Positions 7,301-14,447 of a DNA stretch of 14,447 nt are shown one piece after another. The stretch is from the NCBI GenBank assembly GCA_964423465.1, contig CAYRFK010000124.1:1-14447 (forward strand), given 5' to 3'. How positions within the stretch are numbered: the first letter of the stretch is position 1; every line of letters begins with the position of its first letter. Both the position numbers and the translations under genes were made by a program. Source of the stretch: VGWF01 sp964423465. GTDB taxonomy: Bacteria; Verrucomicrobiota; Kiritimatiellia; PWTM01. Under the pieces are notes generated by a model. It was not told where the DNA came from and did no database searches. It saw only the letters and a program-made list of their open reading frames with translations.

Positions 7301-8401
7301 CTATCGGATCTTCACGGGCCCCTTGCTGCGAATGATCAGACGCTTCGGGCTGAAGTTCCAGACCGCCTGCTCGAAGCAGTTCGTTCCTGAAAGAAGCAAT
7401 GTGTCGCGGGAAATGGCCATGCGACCGGCGGCCTCGATCGTCCGCATGGGCCCCCGTCCTGCTGTCCCGGGCAGCTCCGCCGTCCCGTCAGATTCGTCGC
7501 TTCCGATGTCCGAGTTGACGTGGATCGTGACATTCACACTCTTGCAGTCGAGCGGATCGCTACCGCGCAGAATCTCGATTGAATCACGAACGCCGTCGAA
7601 GTCGGTGTCGAGCGCGGCAGGATTCGTGCGGGTCTCGGCAACCTCCCGCCCGTCTGGCAGACCATCCCCGTCCGTGTCCCGGCTGAAGTCGGAGGTCCCG
7701 AATTGCCTCTCGGCCGCGGCGTCCAGACCGTCGCCGTCTTCGTCCACATAGAGGATGCAGCTCTTCACCAAGACCTCCCCGGTGGAGCGGCGGACGCGGA
7801 TCAGGGTTGCCTGGGGCTCATCGGCGAGGGGCAGGGTCATGGAGCGGGGAGAGGCCAGTACCGCCAGGTTCCCGAGGACATCGGCGCGGAGCACGGTGAA
7901 GTCGCCGGCCAGGAGGTCAACCTGAAGAGCGGCCCCGGAGGATGCCACGAACTCGACATCGAGGCGAAGATTGTTGGTGAGGACCGTGCGGTCGAGGAAC
8001 ATGAGGAGATCGGCCGCCGCAGTGTCATTTGATGAGACGGCCCACCCGCCGGCGGACCACTCGCCTCCCGCTTTCCCGCCGCCCCGCCACCATGCCGGGC
8101 CGGCGCCTGTGAATGCGTCGCCCTTCGTTGACTCCGGCTGTCCCCACGCGATGGCGGCGCGAGCGATCGGGTCGGCATCAGAGGCGTCGGGGATTCCATC
8201 GCGATCGGCGTCGGGGAGTGCCTCCCCGTGCGCGCCAGACGTCAGCACGGAGAGGAACAGCGCAGCCACGAACAAGCCACGATGCAACGGAACGAGACTT
8301 GGGGCCAAGGCGGCAGGTGAAGCGCGCCGCGGCCTGCGGACAGGAGCTGCGTCGTCCGACGCGACACACATTTCCTTGGACCGGCACTCGATGACCTTCA
8401 T
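7301..8401 (-). CDS. Secreted TSP3-repeat protein with clipped beta-helix-like C-terminus
   Basis: 366 residues from the ATG at 8401, chosen because GGGGAGG lies seven bases upstream. The frame stays open to 8542, but that extension lacks an obvious ribosome site. A long basic N-region of about 40 residues precedes a hydrophobic core (LFVAALFLSVLTSGAHG), so a signal peptide ends near residue 59. Calcium-type loops occur right after it (DADRDGIPDASDADP, 64-78) and in a block at 219-285: DEDGDGLD, DTDGDGLPD and DTDFDGVRD. Between them lies a Gly/Trp-rich beta region (about 80-215). The end (286-366) resembles the opening of secreted parallel beta-helix proteins (IHVNSDIGSDESDG, MRTIEAAG) but stops after about one coil. 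First gene of the exported cassette; the next gene starts 8 bp later. Probable surface protein, role unknown. Confidence 0.82.
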   Translation of the reverse strand: MKVIECRSKEMCVASDDAAPVRRPRRASPAALAPSLVPLHRGLFVAALFLSVLTSGAHGEALPDADRDGIPDASDADPIARAAIAWGQPESTKGDAFTGAGPAWWRGGGKAGGEWSAGGWAVSSNDTAAADLLMFLDRTVLTNNLRLDVEFVASSGAALQVDLLAGDFTVLRADVLGNLAVLASPRSMTLPLADEPQATLIRVRRSTGEVLVKSCILYVDEDGDGLDAAAERQFGTSDFSRDTDGDGLPDGREVAETRTNPAALDTDFDGVRDSIEILRGSDPLDCKSVNVTIHVNSDIGSDESDGTAELPGTAGRGPMRTIEAAGRMAISRDTLLLSGTNCFEQAVWNFSPKRLIIRSKGPVKIR

Positions 8402-8442
8402 GGCGTGCCTCCCCGCGGGGCTCCCTTCCCAGCAGTACAACA

Positions 8443-8472
8443 TGGATAGTCCCGCGGACCGCGACTCGTCAA
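8443..8472 (-). promoter_or_regulatory. Candidate sigma70-like promoter of the exported cassette
   Basis: On the minus strand TTGACG (8472-8467) matches the -35 consensus at five of six bases. After an 18-bp spacer comes TATCCA (8448-8443), a weak -10. Transcription would start near 8436 and give a leader of about 35 bases before the ATG at 8401. It is the best-placed candidate upstream of the operon, but the -10 is poor. Confidence 0.3.
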
Positions 8473-8585
8473 CTGTTTTCGCGATCCGGTTCTCGATCCG
8501 CCTTGAACGGCGGGTTGGAACTCTCTCTTGGACCGTGGCCACCTGCGGATTCCCCGTGTGCTGTCCATTGTCGGGACCGGCGATT

Positions 8586-8601
8586 GCGCCGCTGGCGGCG
8601 C
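8586..8601. repeat. Perfect GC inverted repeat (hairpin)
   Basis: GCGCCGC and GCGGCGC are separated by TG, giving a six-base-pair GC stem with a four-base CTGG loop, extendable by two G-T wobbles on the plus strand. There is no T-run on either side, so it is not a standard intrinsic terminator. It lies about 115 bp upstream of the promoter candidate of the cassette. Confidence 0.5.
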
Positions 8602-8801
8602 GGCCAAGGGCACTCCCGGGCGTTGGCGGGAAGCGCCGTCACGAGAGCAATCGCCGAGCGGACTCACCGAGGCACGACAGTCCCGGACAAAGGAAGCGAG
8701 GCGCGATCAGGGCGGAGATGTTAGCACTGGATGTTATCACTCACGCCGGCCATCATCGTGACACATGAACGTTGACCGCTTCTGAAGCTGTTTTCTTAAA
8801 A

Positions 8802-8893
<92 letters not shown>

Positions 8894-8941
8894 ATCCGCA
8901 CCCGGAACGGGCCGAGACGCTAGCAGAGGCACCGGGACCCG

Positions 8942-9607
8942 TCAACCAGGCACCCGTTCGACACCGCGGCGGGGGCGCCGCTCCGACCGGTCGATCGTCC
9001 GGCCACGCCAGCGCAGCCGGCCCTCGGACTCCAGGCGGGCGAGCAGCCGCGAAAGCGTCTCGGGCGTCGTCCCGATCGCCGCCGCAACCTCCTTCTTCGT
9101 CAATCCGGACTGCACCAGCGGGGCGGCGCCGAACTGCTCGGCCAGAAAGTGGAACAGACGCGCCTCGACATCCGTTGTCGTCAGCATCGGAACGCGATCG
9201 GCCAGATGCCGAAGCTTGCGCATCAGCATCCCGATGAAGTCGTCGCGAAAATCGTCCCGCCGGAGCAGCGCCCGCACATCCCGCCGCGGGATCAGGAACA
9301 GGCCGCAGGGTTCGAGGGCGGTGGCGGTGACCGGATAGCACTCGCGCTCGAAGAGCACCACCTCCGCAAAGGTCTCGCCAGGCCGCACGACCTTGAGCAC
9401 GACTTCCGTCCCGTCCGGCGCCAGCTTGTGCAGCCGCACATGGCCCTGGTTGCAGACGTACACCGAGTGACCCTCGTCACCCTCCCGGAACAGCACCTCG
9501 CCCTTCGCGACCTCGCGTGCGATGCAAAGCTCCGCCAGGGCGCGGCGGCTCGCCTCGCTCAAGTCGCGAAAGAAATTCACCTGTGCCAGGATCGCCGTGA
9601 TGTCCAT
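8942..9607 (-). CDS. Crp/Fnr-family transcription regulator, DNR-like
   Basis: 221 residues from the ATG at 9607. This start fits AAGGG upstream and a promoter candidate whose transcript would begin near 9631; an ATG at 9625 would be almost at the transcript end. The N-terminal half is a cyclic-nucleotide-type beta-roll (KGEVLFREGDEGHSVYV, then PGETFAEVVLF). The helix-turn-helix is TKKEVAAAIGTTPETLSRLL, whose E..SR recognition pattern matches the FNR/DNR subgroup with TTGAT-type half-sites rather than CRP. The Arg-Ser pair that CRP uses to bind cAMP phosphate is replaced by YPVTA, so cAMP binding is unlikely. There is no N-terminal cysteine cluster, so it is not an Fe-S FNR. GETFAE resembles DNR-type nitric-oxide regulators. 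It diverges from the lactonase gene; the signal and targets cannot be read from the sequence. Confidence 0.92.
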   Translation of the reverse strand: MDITAILAQVNFFRDLSEASRRALAELCIAREVAKGEVLFREGDEGHSVYVCNQGHVRLHKLAPDGTEVVLKVVRPGETFAEVVLFERECYPVTATALEPCGLFLIPRRDVRALLRRDDFRDDFIGMLMRKLRHLADRVPMLTTTDVEARLFHFLAEQFGAAPLVQSGLTKKEVAAAIGTTPETLSRLLARLESEGRLRWRGRTIDRSERRPRRGVERVPG

Positions 9608-9637
9608 GCCGTGCACCCTTCCCATCGCCCGCCGTCG

Positions 9638-9665
9638 ATTACACCAGATGCGCGCAGGAACGCAA
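9638..9665 (-). promoter_or_regulatory. Candidate extended -10 promoter of the Crp/Fnr gene
   Basis: Minus-strand TGTAAT (9643-9638) matches TATAAT at five of six bases and is preceded by TGG, giving an extended -10. TTGCGT (9665-9660) is a weak -35 at 16-bp spacing. The predicted start near 9631 leaves about 24 bases before the ATG at 9607. Confidence 0.4.
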
Positions 9666-9697
9666 TAACCTGTTCCCCGCCGCCCGGCTTCGGGTTA

Positions 9698-9735
9698 TCC
9701 TCCGCGGACCGGATTGGAAGACCGCGGACGGAGGA
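9698..9735 (+). promoter_or_regulatory. Inverted repeat able to mask the lactonase ribosome site
   Basis: TCCTCC (9698-9703) is the exact complement of GGAGGA (9730-9735), the ribosome binding site four bases before the ATG at 9740. Inside it GCGG (9704-9707) pairs with CCGC (9722-9725), leaving a four-base bulge (GGAC) and a 14-base loop. In RNA this would be a ten-pair GC-rich hairpin hiding the ribosome site. A second pairing upstream, ATAACC (9665-9670) with GGTTAT (9693-9698), would overlap it by one base. Whether the transcript includes this region is unknown. Confidence 0.4.
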
Positions 9736-9739
9736 TGTC

Positions 9740-10867
9740 ATGAACCGTTGGACAGTCAGGATCGTTGCGGGATGGATCGCGGCGGGCGCGGCGGGCGCGG
9801 AGGAGGGCCGGACGGTCTTTCTTGGCACCTACTCCCAACGTGGAAGTCAGGGAATCTACGCGACCCGCATGGACCCCTCGACGGGCCGGCTGGAGGCGCC
9901 CCGGCCGGCGGCGACGGTCACGAATCCGTCCTTCCTCGCCCTGCACCCCAAGCTCCCCGTGCTCTACGCCGTCAGCGAGATCGGCCGCTACGAAGGCAAG
10001 CCGGCCGGCGCCGTGACCGCCTTCTCCATCGACGCCGCAACCGGCGCGCTGGCGGAACTCGGCCGCGAGCCGACCGGCGGGCCCGTGCCCTGCCATCTCG
10101 CGGTGGACGCCACCGGATCGCACCTTGTGATTGCCAACTACGTCGACGGCACCGTCGCATCGTTCCCGATCGCGCCCGACGGCCGGCTCAAGCCCGTCGC
10201 GCAACTTCTCCGCCACGAAGGCTCCGGGCCGAATGCACAGCGTCAGAAGGGGCCGCATGCGCACGGCGTGACCTTCGCCCCTGCGAACGATTTCGTGTTC
10301 GTTCCGGATCTCGGCATCGACCGGGTCGTCGGCTACCGGTTCGACGCGGCGACCGGCCGCCTCGATCGCCACGAGCCGGCCAGCCCGGCCCTCCATCCGG
10401 GCGCCGGCCCGCGGCACATCGCGTTCCGCCCCGACGGGAAGACCGCCTACGTGGTCAACGAACTGGATGCGACCGTCACCGCCTTCCGCTGGGACGCCAA
10501 AGGCGGAACGATGAAACCGCTCGCGACCGTGGCCGGCGTGCCGAAGGATTTCACCGCAAAGAACACGGCGGCGGAGGTCGTGGTCCATCCATCCGGACGG
10601 TTCCTCTACTCCTCGAACCGTGGTCACGACAGCATCGCGGTCTTCACGCTCGACGCCGACGGAACGCCGGCGCCCGTCCAGCACCAGCCCACCGGCGGCC
10701 GCGCGCCGCGCAATTTTGCTGTCGACCCGGCGGGCCGCTTCCTGTTGGCGGCGAACCAGGATACCGATAACATCCTCGTCTTCCGCATCGATTCCGACAC
10801 CGGTCGCCTGACGCCAACCGGCTGCGAGATCGCCGTACCCGCACCGGTGTGCATCCTGTTCCGGTGA
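9740..10867 (+). CDS. Exported lactonase-family seven-bladed beta-propeller (6-phosphogluconolactonase-like)
   Basis: 375 residues, about the usual family length. ATG at 9740 follows GGAGGA. Residues 1-20 (MNRWTVRIVAGWIAAGAAGA) form a probable signal peptide, so it is likely periplasmic or exported, unlike cytosolic Pgl. The lactonase/YbhE propeller pattern is clear: VFLGTYSQRGSQGIY (27-40), PHAHGVTFAP (172-181), DLGIDRVVGYRFD (190-202), GPRHIAFRPDGKTAYVVNEL (223-242), SSNRGHDSIAVF (291-302) and PRNFAVDPAGRFLLAANQ (323-340). The family includes 6-phosphogluconolactonase, which hydrolyses 6-phosphogluconolactone, and other sugar-lactone hydrolases. Export argues for an extracytoplasmic lactone substrate or a binding role rather than the pentose phosphate pathway (inference). 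Probably co-transcribed with the 99-residue gene 12 bp downstream. Confidence 0.92.
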   Translation: MNRWTVRIVAGWIAAGAAGAEEGRTVFLGTYSQRGSQGIYATRMDPSTGRLEAPRPAATVTNPSFLALHPKLPVLYAVSEIGRYEGKPAGAVTAFSIDAATGALAELGREPTGGPVPCHLAVDATGSHLVIANYVDGTVASFPIAPDGRLKPVAQLLRHEGSGPNAQRQKGPHAHGVTFAPANDFVFVPDLGIDRVVGYRFDAATGRLDRHEPASPALHPGAGPRHIAFRPDGKTAYVVNELDATVTAFRWDAKGGTMKPLATVAGVPKDFTAKNTAAEVVVHPSGRFLYSSNRGHDSIAVFTLDADGTPAPVQHQPTGGRAPRNFAVDPAGRFLLAANQDTDNILVFRIDSDTGRLTPTGCEIAVPAPVCILFR

Positions 10868-10879
10868 CGGAAACCGCCG

Positions 10880-11179
10880 ATGGACACGGGGCAGGACGCG
10901 GTTCAGGGCATTTTCGATTTTGAGACCGGGCGCGCCGACGGCATCGAGAACTGGCGGCGCGATCGGGAAGTCTTCCTCACTTCCGTTCGCGAAGAATGGG
11001 GCCTGCCCGTCGGACGGCGCGTGCGCGTGACGCTGATCGGCATCGACCGCGAGATCGAAGGTCTGCTCGAACTGGCGGGCCACCCGAAGGCCATCGACCG
11101 CCGGATGGTGCTGGAGATGCGCATTGCGGGCGCGGCCTTTTCGTCGGCCGAGATCGAGAGTTGCCGGGTGATCCCGTGA
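10880..11179 (+). CDS. Small hypothetical protein (99 aa)
   Basis: Not recognised. It starts 12 bp after the lactonase stop on the same strand, with only a weak ribosome site (GGAA). No signal peptide or membrane segment, so cytoplasmic. Residues 1-40 are acidic and aromatic (IFDFETGRADGIENWRRD). The second half (GRRVRVTLIGIDREIEGLLE, then RMVLEMRIAGAAF) reads as short beta strands, possibly a small barrel; this is a visual guess. Composition matches the flanking chromosomal genes and no other strand offers a better frame, so the gene is probably real. Function unknown. Confidence 0.7.
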   Translation: MDTGQDAVQGIFDFETGRADGIENWRRDREVFLTSVREEWGLPVGRRVRVTLIGIDREIEGLLELAGHPKAIDRRMVLEMRIAGAAFSSAEIESCRVIP

Positions 11180-11200
11180 CGTCGTCCACCGCTCGGAACC

Positions 11201-11229
11201 TGTACATCGGGGTCAGGGGCGACTATGAT
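11201..11229 (+). promoter_or_regulatory. Candidate promoter of the UDP-glucuronate decarboxylase gene
   Basis: TGTACA (11201-11206, four of six matches to the -35) and TATGAT (11224-11229, five of six matches to the -10) are 17 bp apart. Transcription would start near 11236, leaving a very short leader before the ATG at 11250 or 11253. Confidence 0.4.
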
Positions 11230-11249
11230 GCGCCGCAGTTGCGAGAGGC

Positions 11250-12209
<960 letters not shown>

Positions 12210-12252
12210 CCCCTAGACTGACCGACGGAGGCGCCGGGAACGGCGAACGGCC

Positions 12253-12825
12253 ATGGTGTTGCGGTATCGCAGAAAAGACGGCACCCAGATGGAGTTCGAA
12301 CTCGGCGACCGGCCGATCACGATCGGCCGCAGCCCCGAGGCCGATCTGGTCATCCTCGACGACAAGGCTTCCCGCCTGCACTGCGGCATCCGCGTGTGGG
12401 ACGGCGATTTCCTGCTGAAGGATCTCAAGTCGAAGAACGGCACCTTCGTCAACGGCCAGCGCGTGGAGATGGTGAAGCTCGAACCCGGCGACCAGGTCCG
12501 CATCGGCGCGTGCGTCTTCTCTTTTGAGACCGACCCCGGCAAGGGAACGCAGACGATCCTCCGCGAGGTCGCCGACGAGATGGCGGGCGGCAAGGGCTAC
12601 ACGACCATGCTTAAGGAGATCGTCGAAGACGTCGAAGAAGTCGAAGACGACGTGGTGGAGGCTGTCGCCGACGAGGAGGTCGTCGCCGAAGCCGACGCGA
12701 GCCCGGCCCCAGAGCCAAAGAAGGAGACGGACGTCTCCCCGCCGCCCGCCAGTTCGCCCGCCACCATGCCCGCCGCCCCGCGGCGCGTCATGAAGATTCG
12801 CGTCCGCGCACCGGACAAGAAGTAG
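12253..12825 (+). CDS. FHA-domain protein with acidic/proline-rich tail
   Basis: 190 residues. Residues 1-92 are a forkhead-associated domain with the key elements: GR (25-26), SRLHC (40-44) and KNGTFVNG (61-68). FHA domains bind phosphothreonine peptides and act as docking modules for Ser/Thr kinase signalling or as scaffold parts. A short link carries KGTQTILREV (97-106), then a strongly acidic helix-like stretch (about 121-150), a Pro/Ala linker, and a basic end (MKIRVRAPDKK). No signal peptide or membrane segment, so cytoplasmic. The ribosome site is weak; GGAGG lies too far upstream. It follows the UDP-xylose synthase by 43 bp. No kinase or phosphatase is in the window, so the partner is unknown. 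Confidence 0.92.
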   Translation: MVLRYRRKDGTQMEFELGDRPITIGRSPEADLVILDDKASRLHCGIRVWDGDFLLKDLKSKNGTFVNGQRVEMVKLEPGDQVRIGACVFSFETDPGKGTQTILREVADEMAGGKGYTTMLKEIVEDVEEVEDDVVEAVADEEVVAEADASPAPEPKKETDVSPPPASSPATMPAAPRRVMKIRVRAPDKK

Positions 12826-12830
12826 CACAT

Positions 12831-12846
12831 CCGCCACGCACGGCGG
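12831..12846. terminator. Possible hairpin between convergent genes
   Basis: CCGCC (12831-12835) and GGCGG (12842-12846) flank a six-base loop in the 69-bp gap between the convergent FHA and gyrA stops. A palindrome GGCCGCGGCC follows at 12861-12870. Neither has a T-run, so a bidirectional terminator role rests on position only. Confidence 0.25.
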
Positions 12847-12894
12847 CAGCCGCAACCTCCGGCCGCGGCCGCCGCATCGATCCTCCAGCGCCCT

Positions 12895-14447
12895 CTATGC
12901 CTGCGGTGCCGGGGGCGTCTCAACCACGGCCTCGTCATCCTCCGGCTCCACGGACGTGGCGGAGACCACCCGGTCCCCCTCTTCGAGGTTGATGATCCGG
13001 ACACCCTGCGTATTGCGGCTGATGATGCGGTTGTCCTGCATGCCGATCCGGATCATCTGCCCCTTCTCGGTGATGATCATCATCGCATCGGTCTCGCGCA
13101 CCGCGTGCGCGGCGACGATCGGTCCGTTGCGATCCGTGGTCTTCATGACGATGACGCCCTTGCCGCCGCGGCTCTGGACGCGGTACTCGTCGAACGACGT
13201 GCGCTTGCCGTAGCCGTTCTCTGAAATGCACAGCAGGGTGGCCCCGTTGTCGACGACCTCGACGGCGACGACGGCGTCGTTCTCCCGCCCAAGCTCGATC
13301 CCCCACACGCCGACCGTGTCGCGGCCCTGGTCGCGCATCTGCTCCTCGTGGAACCGGATGCTCATGCCCTGGCGCGTCGCCAGCAGCAGTTCGCTGTTGC
13401 CCTCGGTGAGGCGGACTCCGATCAGGCGGTCGCCATCCTCGACCTTGATCGCGATGATGCCCCCCGCGCGCGGATTGGAGAACGCGCCCAGATTGGTCTT
13501 CTTGACGATGCCCTTCTCGGTAGCGAAGACCAGGAACCTCGTCTCGGGGAACTCGCGCACCGGGATCAGGTCGGCGATCTTCTCGTCGCCCCCGATCTCC
13601 AGGAAGTTCACGATCGCCTTGCCGCGCGCGTTGCGCGAGGCCTCCGGCACCTCGTGGACCTTCTTCCAGTAGACGCGCCCCTTCTCCGTGAAGAACAGCA
13701 GCGAGTCGTGCGTCGAGGCCGTGAAGACGTGCTCGACGTAGTCCTCGTCCTTCGTCTCCATGCCCATCACGCCCTTGCCGCCGCGCCGCTGCTGGCGGAA
13801 GGTCGTCACCGGCATCCGCTTGATGTACCCGCCGTGGCTGATGGTCAGCACGCAGCCGCGGTCGGCGATGAGGTCCTCGATCGCGATCTCGCCCTCGTCC
13901 GGAACGATCGCCGTCCGCCGCTCGTCGGCGTGGTGCTTCCGGAGGTCCAGCAGGTCCGAGCGGATCTCGCCGTAGATCTTCTTCGGATTGGCGAGAAGGT
14001 CCTCCAACCGGTTGATCTCCTTGAGCAGGGCCTCGTACTCCGCCTCGATCTTGTCCCGTTCGAGGTTGGTGAGCTGGTAGAGGCGCATCTCCAGGATCGC
14101 GTTGGTCTGGATCTCCGAGAGGCCGAACTTCTTCATCAGCGCCGCGCGCGCCGCATCGCGATCCTTCGACTCGCGGATGATCTTCACCACCGCATCAAGA
14201 TGGTCGAGGGCGATCTTTAGGCCCTCGAGGATGTGGGCCCGCGCCTTCGCCTTCTCAAGTTCGAACCGGAAGCGGCGCGTGAAGACCTCGAACCGGTGGT
14301 CGATGAAGCACTGGAGGAGCTCCTTCAGCGTCATGACCTTGGGCCGGCCATGGTCGATGGCGAGCATGAGCGCGCCGAACGTGCTCTCCAGCGCGGTGTG
14401 CTGGTAGAGGTTGTTGAGCACGACCCGCGGAATGATGCCGCGCTTCA
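12895..14447 (-). CDS. gyrA: DNA gyrase subunit A, C-terminal two-thirds
   Basis: Partial: about 517 residues are visible and the frame continues past the right edge, so the N-terminal winged helix with the catalytic tyrosine is absent. The visible part starts in the breakage-reunion domain (VVLNNLYQHTALESTFG), then the long coiled-coil arm (RAHILEGLKIALDHLDAVV, ILEMRLYQLTNLERDKIEAE) and HADERRTAI. The C-terminal beta-pinwheel follows. Its GyrA box QQRRGGKGVMGM is intact; this motif is needed for DNA wrapping and negative supercoiling and separates GyrA from ParC. A later blade carries the degenerate VQSRGGKGVIVM. The protein ends in an acidic/Pro tail (EPEDDEAVVETPPAPQA). Gyrase is cytoplasmic and works as A2B2 with GyrB. 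No sign of damage. Confidence 0.97.
   Translation of the reverse strand, partial: KRGIIPRVVLNNLYQHTALESTFGALMLAIDHGRPKVMTLKELLQCFIDHRFEVFTRRFRFELEKAKARAHILEGLKIALDHLDAVVKIIRESKDRDAARAALMKKFGLSEIQTNAILEMRLYQLTNLERDKIEAEYEALLKEINRLEDLLANPKKIYGEIRSDLLDLRKHHADERRTAIVPDEGEIAIEDLIADRGCVLTISHGGYIKRMPVTTFRQQRRGGKGVMGMETKDEDYVEHVFTASTHDSLLFFTEKGRVYWKKVHEVPEASRNARGKAIVNFLEIGGDEKIADLIPVREFPETRFLVFATEKGIVKKTNLGAFSNPRAGGIIAIKVEDGDRLIGVRLTEGNSELLLATRQGMSIRFHEEQMRDQGRDTVGVWGIELGRENDAVVAVEVVDNGATLLCISENGYGKRTSFDEYRVQSRGGKGVIVMKTTDRNGPIVAAHAVRETDAMMIITEKGQMIRIGMQDNRIISRNTQGVRIINLEEGDRVVSATSVEPEDDEAVVETPPAPQA

Noticed and set aside
8402..8542. Upstream extension of the TSP3 gene by 47 codons
   Set aside because: The ATG at 8401 has a strong ribosome site; the extension overlaps the promoter candidate and adds an Arg-rich segment before the signal peptide.
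9149..9739. Upstream extension of the lactonase frame
   Set aside because: It runs antisense through the Crp/Fnr gene. The ATG at 9740 has GGAGGA and begins a signal peptide.
9695..11083. Minus-strand open frame of 462 codons
   Set aside because: Antisense to the lactonase gene, which has clear propeller motifs; the minus translation has none.
13348..14220. Plus-strand open frame of 290 codons
   Set aside because: Antisense to gyrA, whose identity is certain.

Overview
The window is a high-GC bacterial chromosome segment with two parts. The left 8.4 kb holds a minus-strand run of five genes for exported, repeat-rich proteins, ending in a very large RHS/YD-repeat protein that leaves the window at base 1. 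The right 6 kb is ordinary chromosome: a serine tRNA, a Crp/Fnr-type regulator, a lactonase-type beta-propeller protein, a small unknown gene, a UDP-glucuronate decarboxylase, an FHA-domain protein and the C-terminal two-thirds of gyrA. Three things together suggest the Verrucomicrobiota/Kiritimatiellota/Lentisphaerota (PVC) group: RHS proteins of this style (Asn/Thr-rich YD repeats, a WDGWNLVAEV segment, a core reading GPRASANP at the edge), a companion protein with the PPWW...NxGQxK signature, and secreted proteins with thrombospondin type 3 calcium loops. This is inference from family style, not a proven taxonomy.

Layout of the left part, in transcription order (right to left): a secreted TSP3-repeat protein (8401-7301), a small exported coiled-coil protein (7292-6930), an exported fibre-like protein with a strict ten-residue repeat (6933-5665), an exported NxGQLK-motif protein with calcium loops (5628-4939), and the RHS protein (4855 to beyond base 1). 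Gaps are 8 bp, a 4-bp ATGA overlap, 36 bp and 83 bp, and each start has a purine-rich ribosome binding site, so they read as one operon. A sigma70-like promoter candidate lies at 8443-8472. About 400 bp with no credible gene (8402-8802) separates the operon from tRNA-Ser(GGA).

Layout of the right part: the Crp/Fnr-type gene (minus) diverges from the lactonase gene (plus) across about 130 bp. That gap holds an extended -10 promoter candidate for the regulator and an inverted repeat that could mask the lactonase ribosome binding site. The 99-aa unknown follows the lactonase by 12 bp. The UDP-xylose synthase has its own promoter candidate, and the FHA gene follows 43 bp later. gyrA converges on the FHA gene from the right edge.

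The strongest candidate for an undescribed system is the five-gene exported cassette. A secreted RHS shell is encoded together with a decapeptide-repeat fibre, a small coiled-coil partner and two calcium-loop proteins, which suggests a surface-displayed assembly whose polymorphic tip would lie just left of this window.
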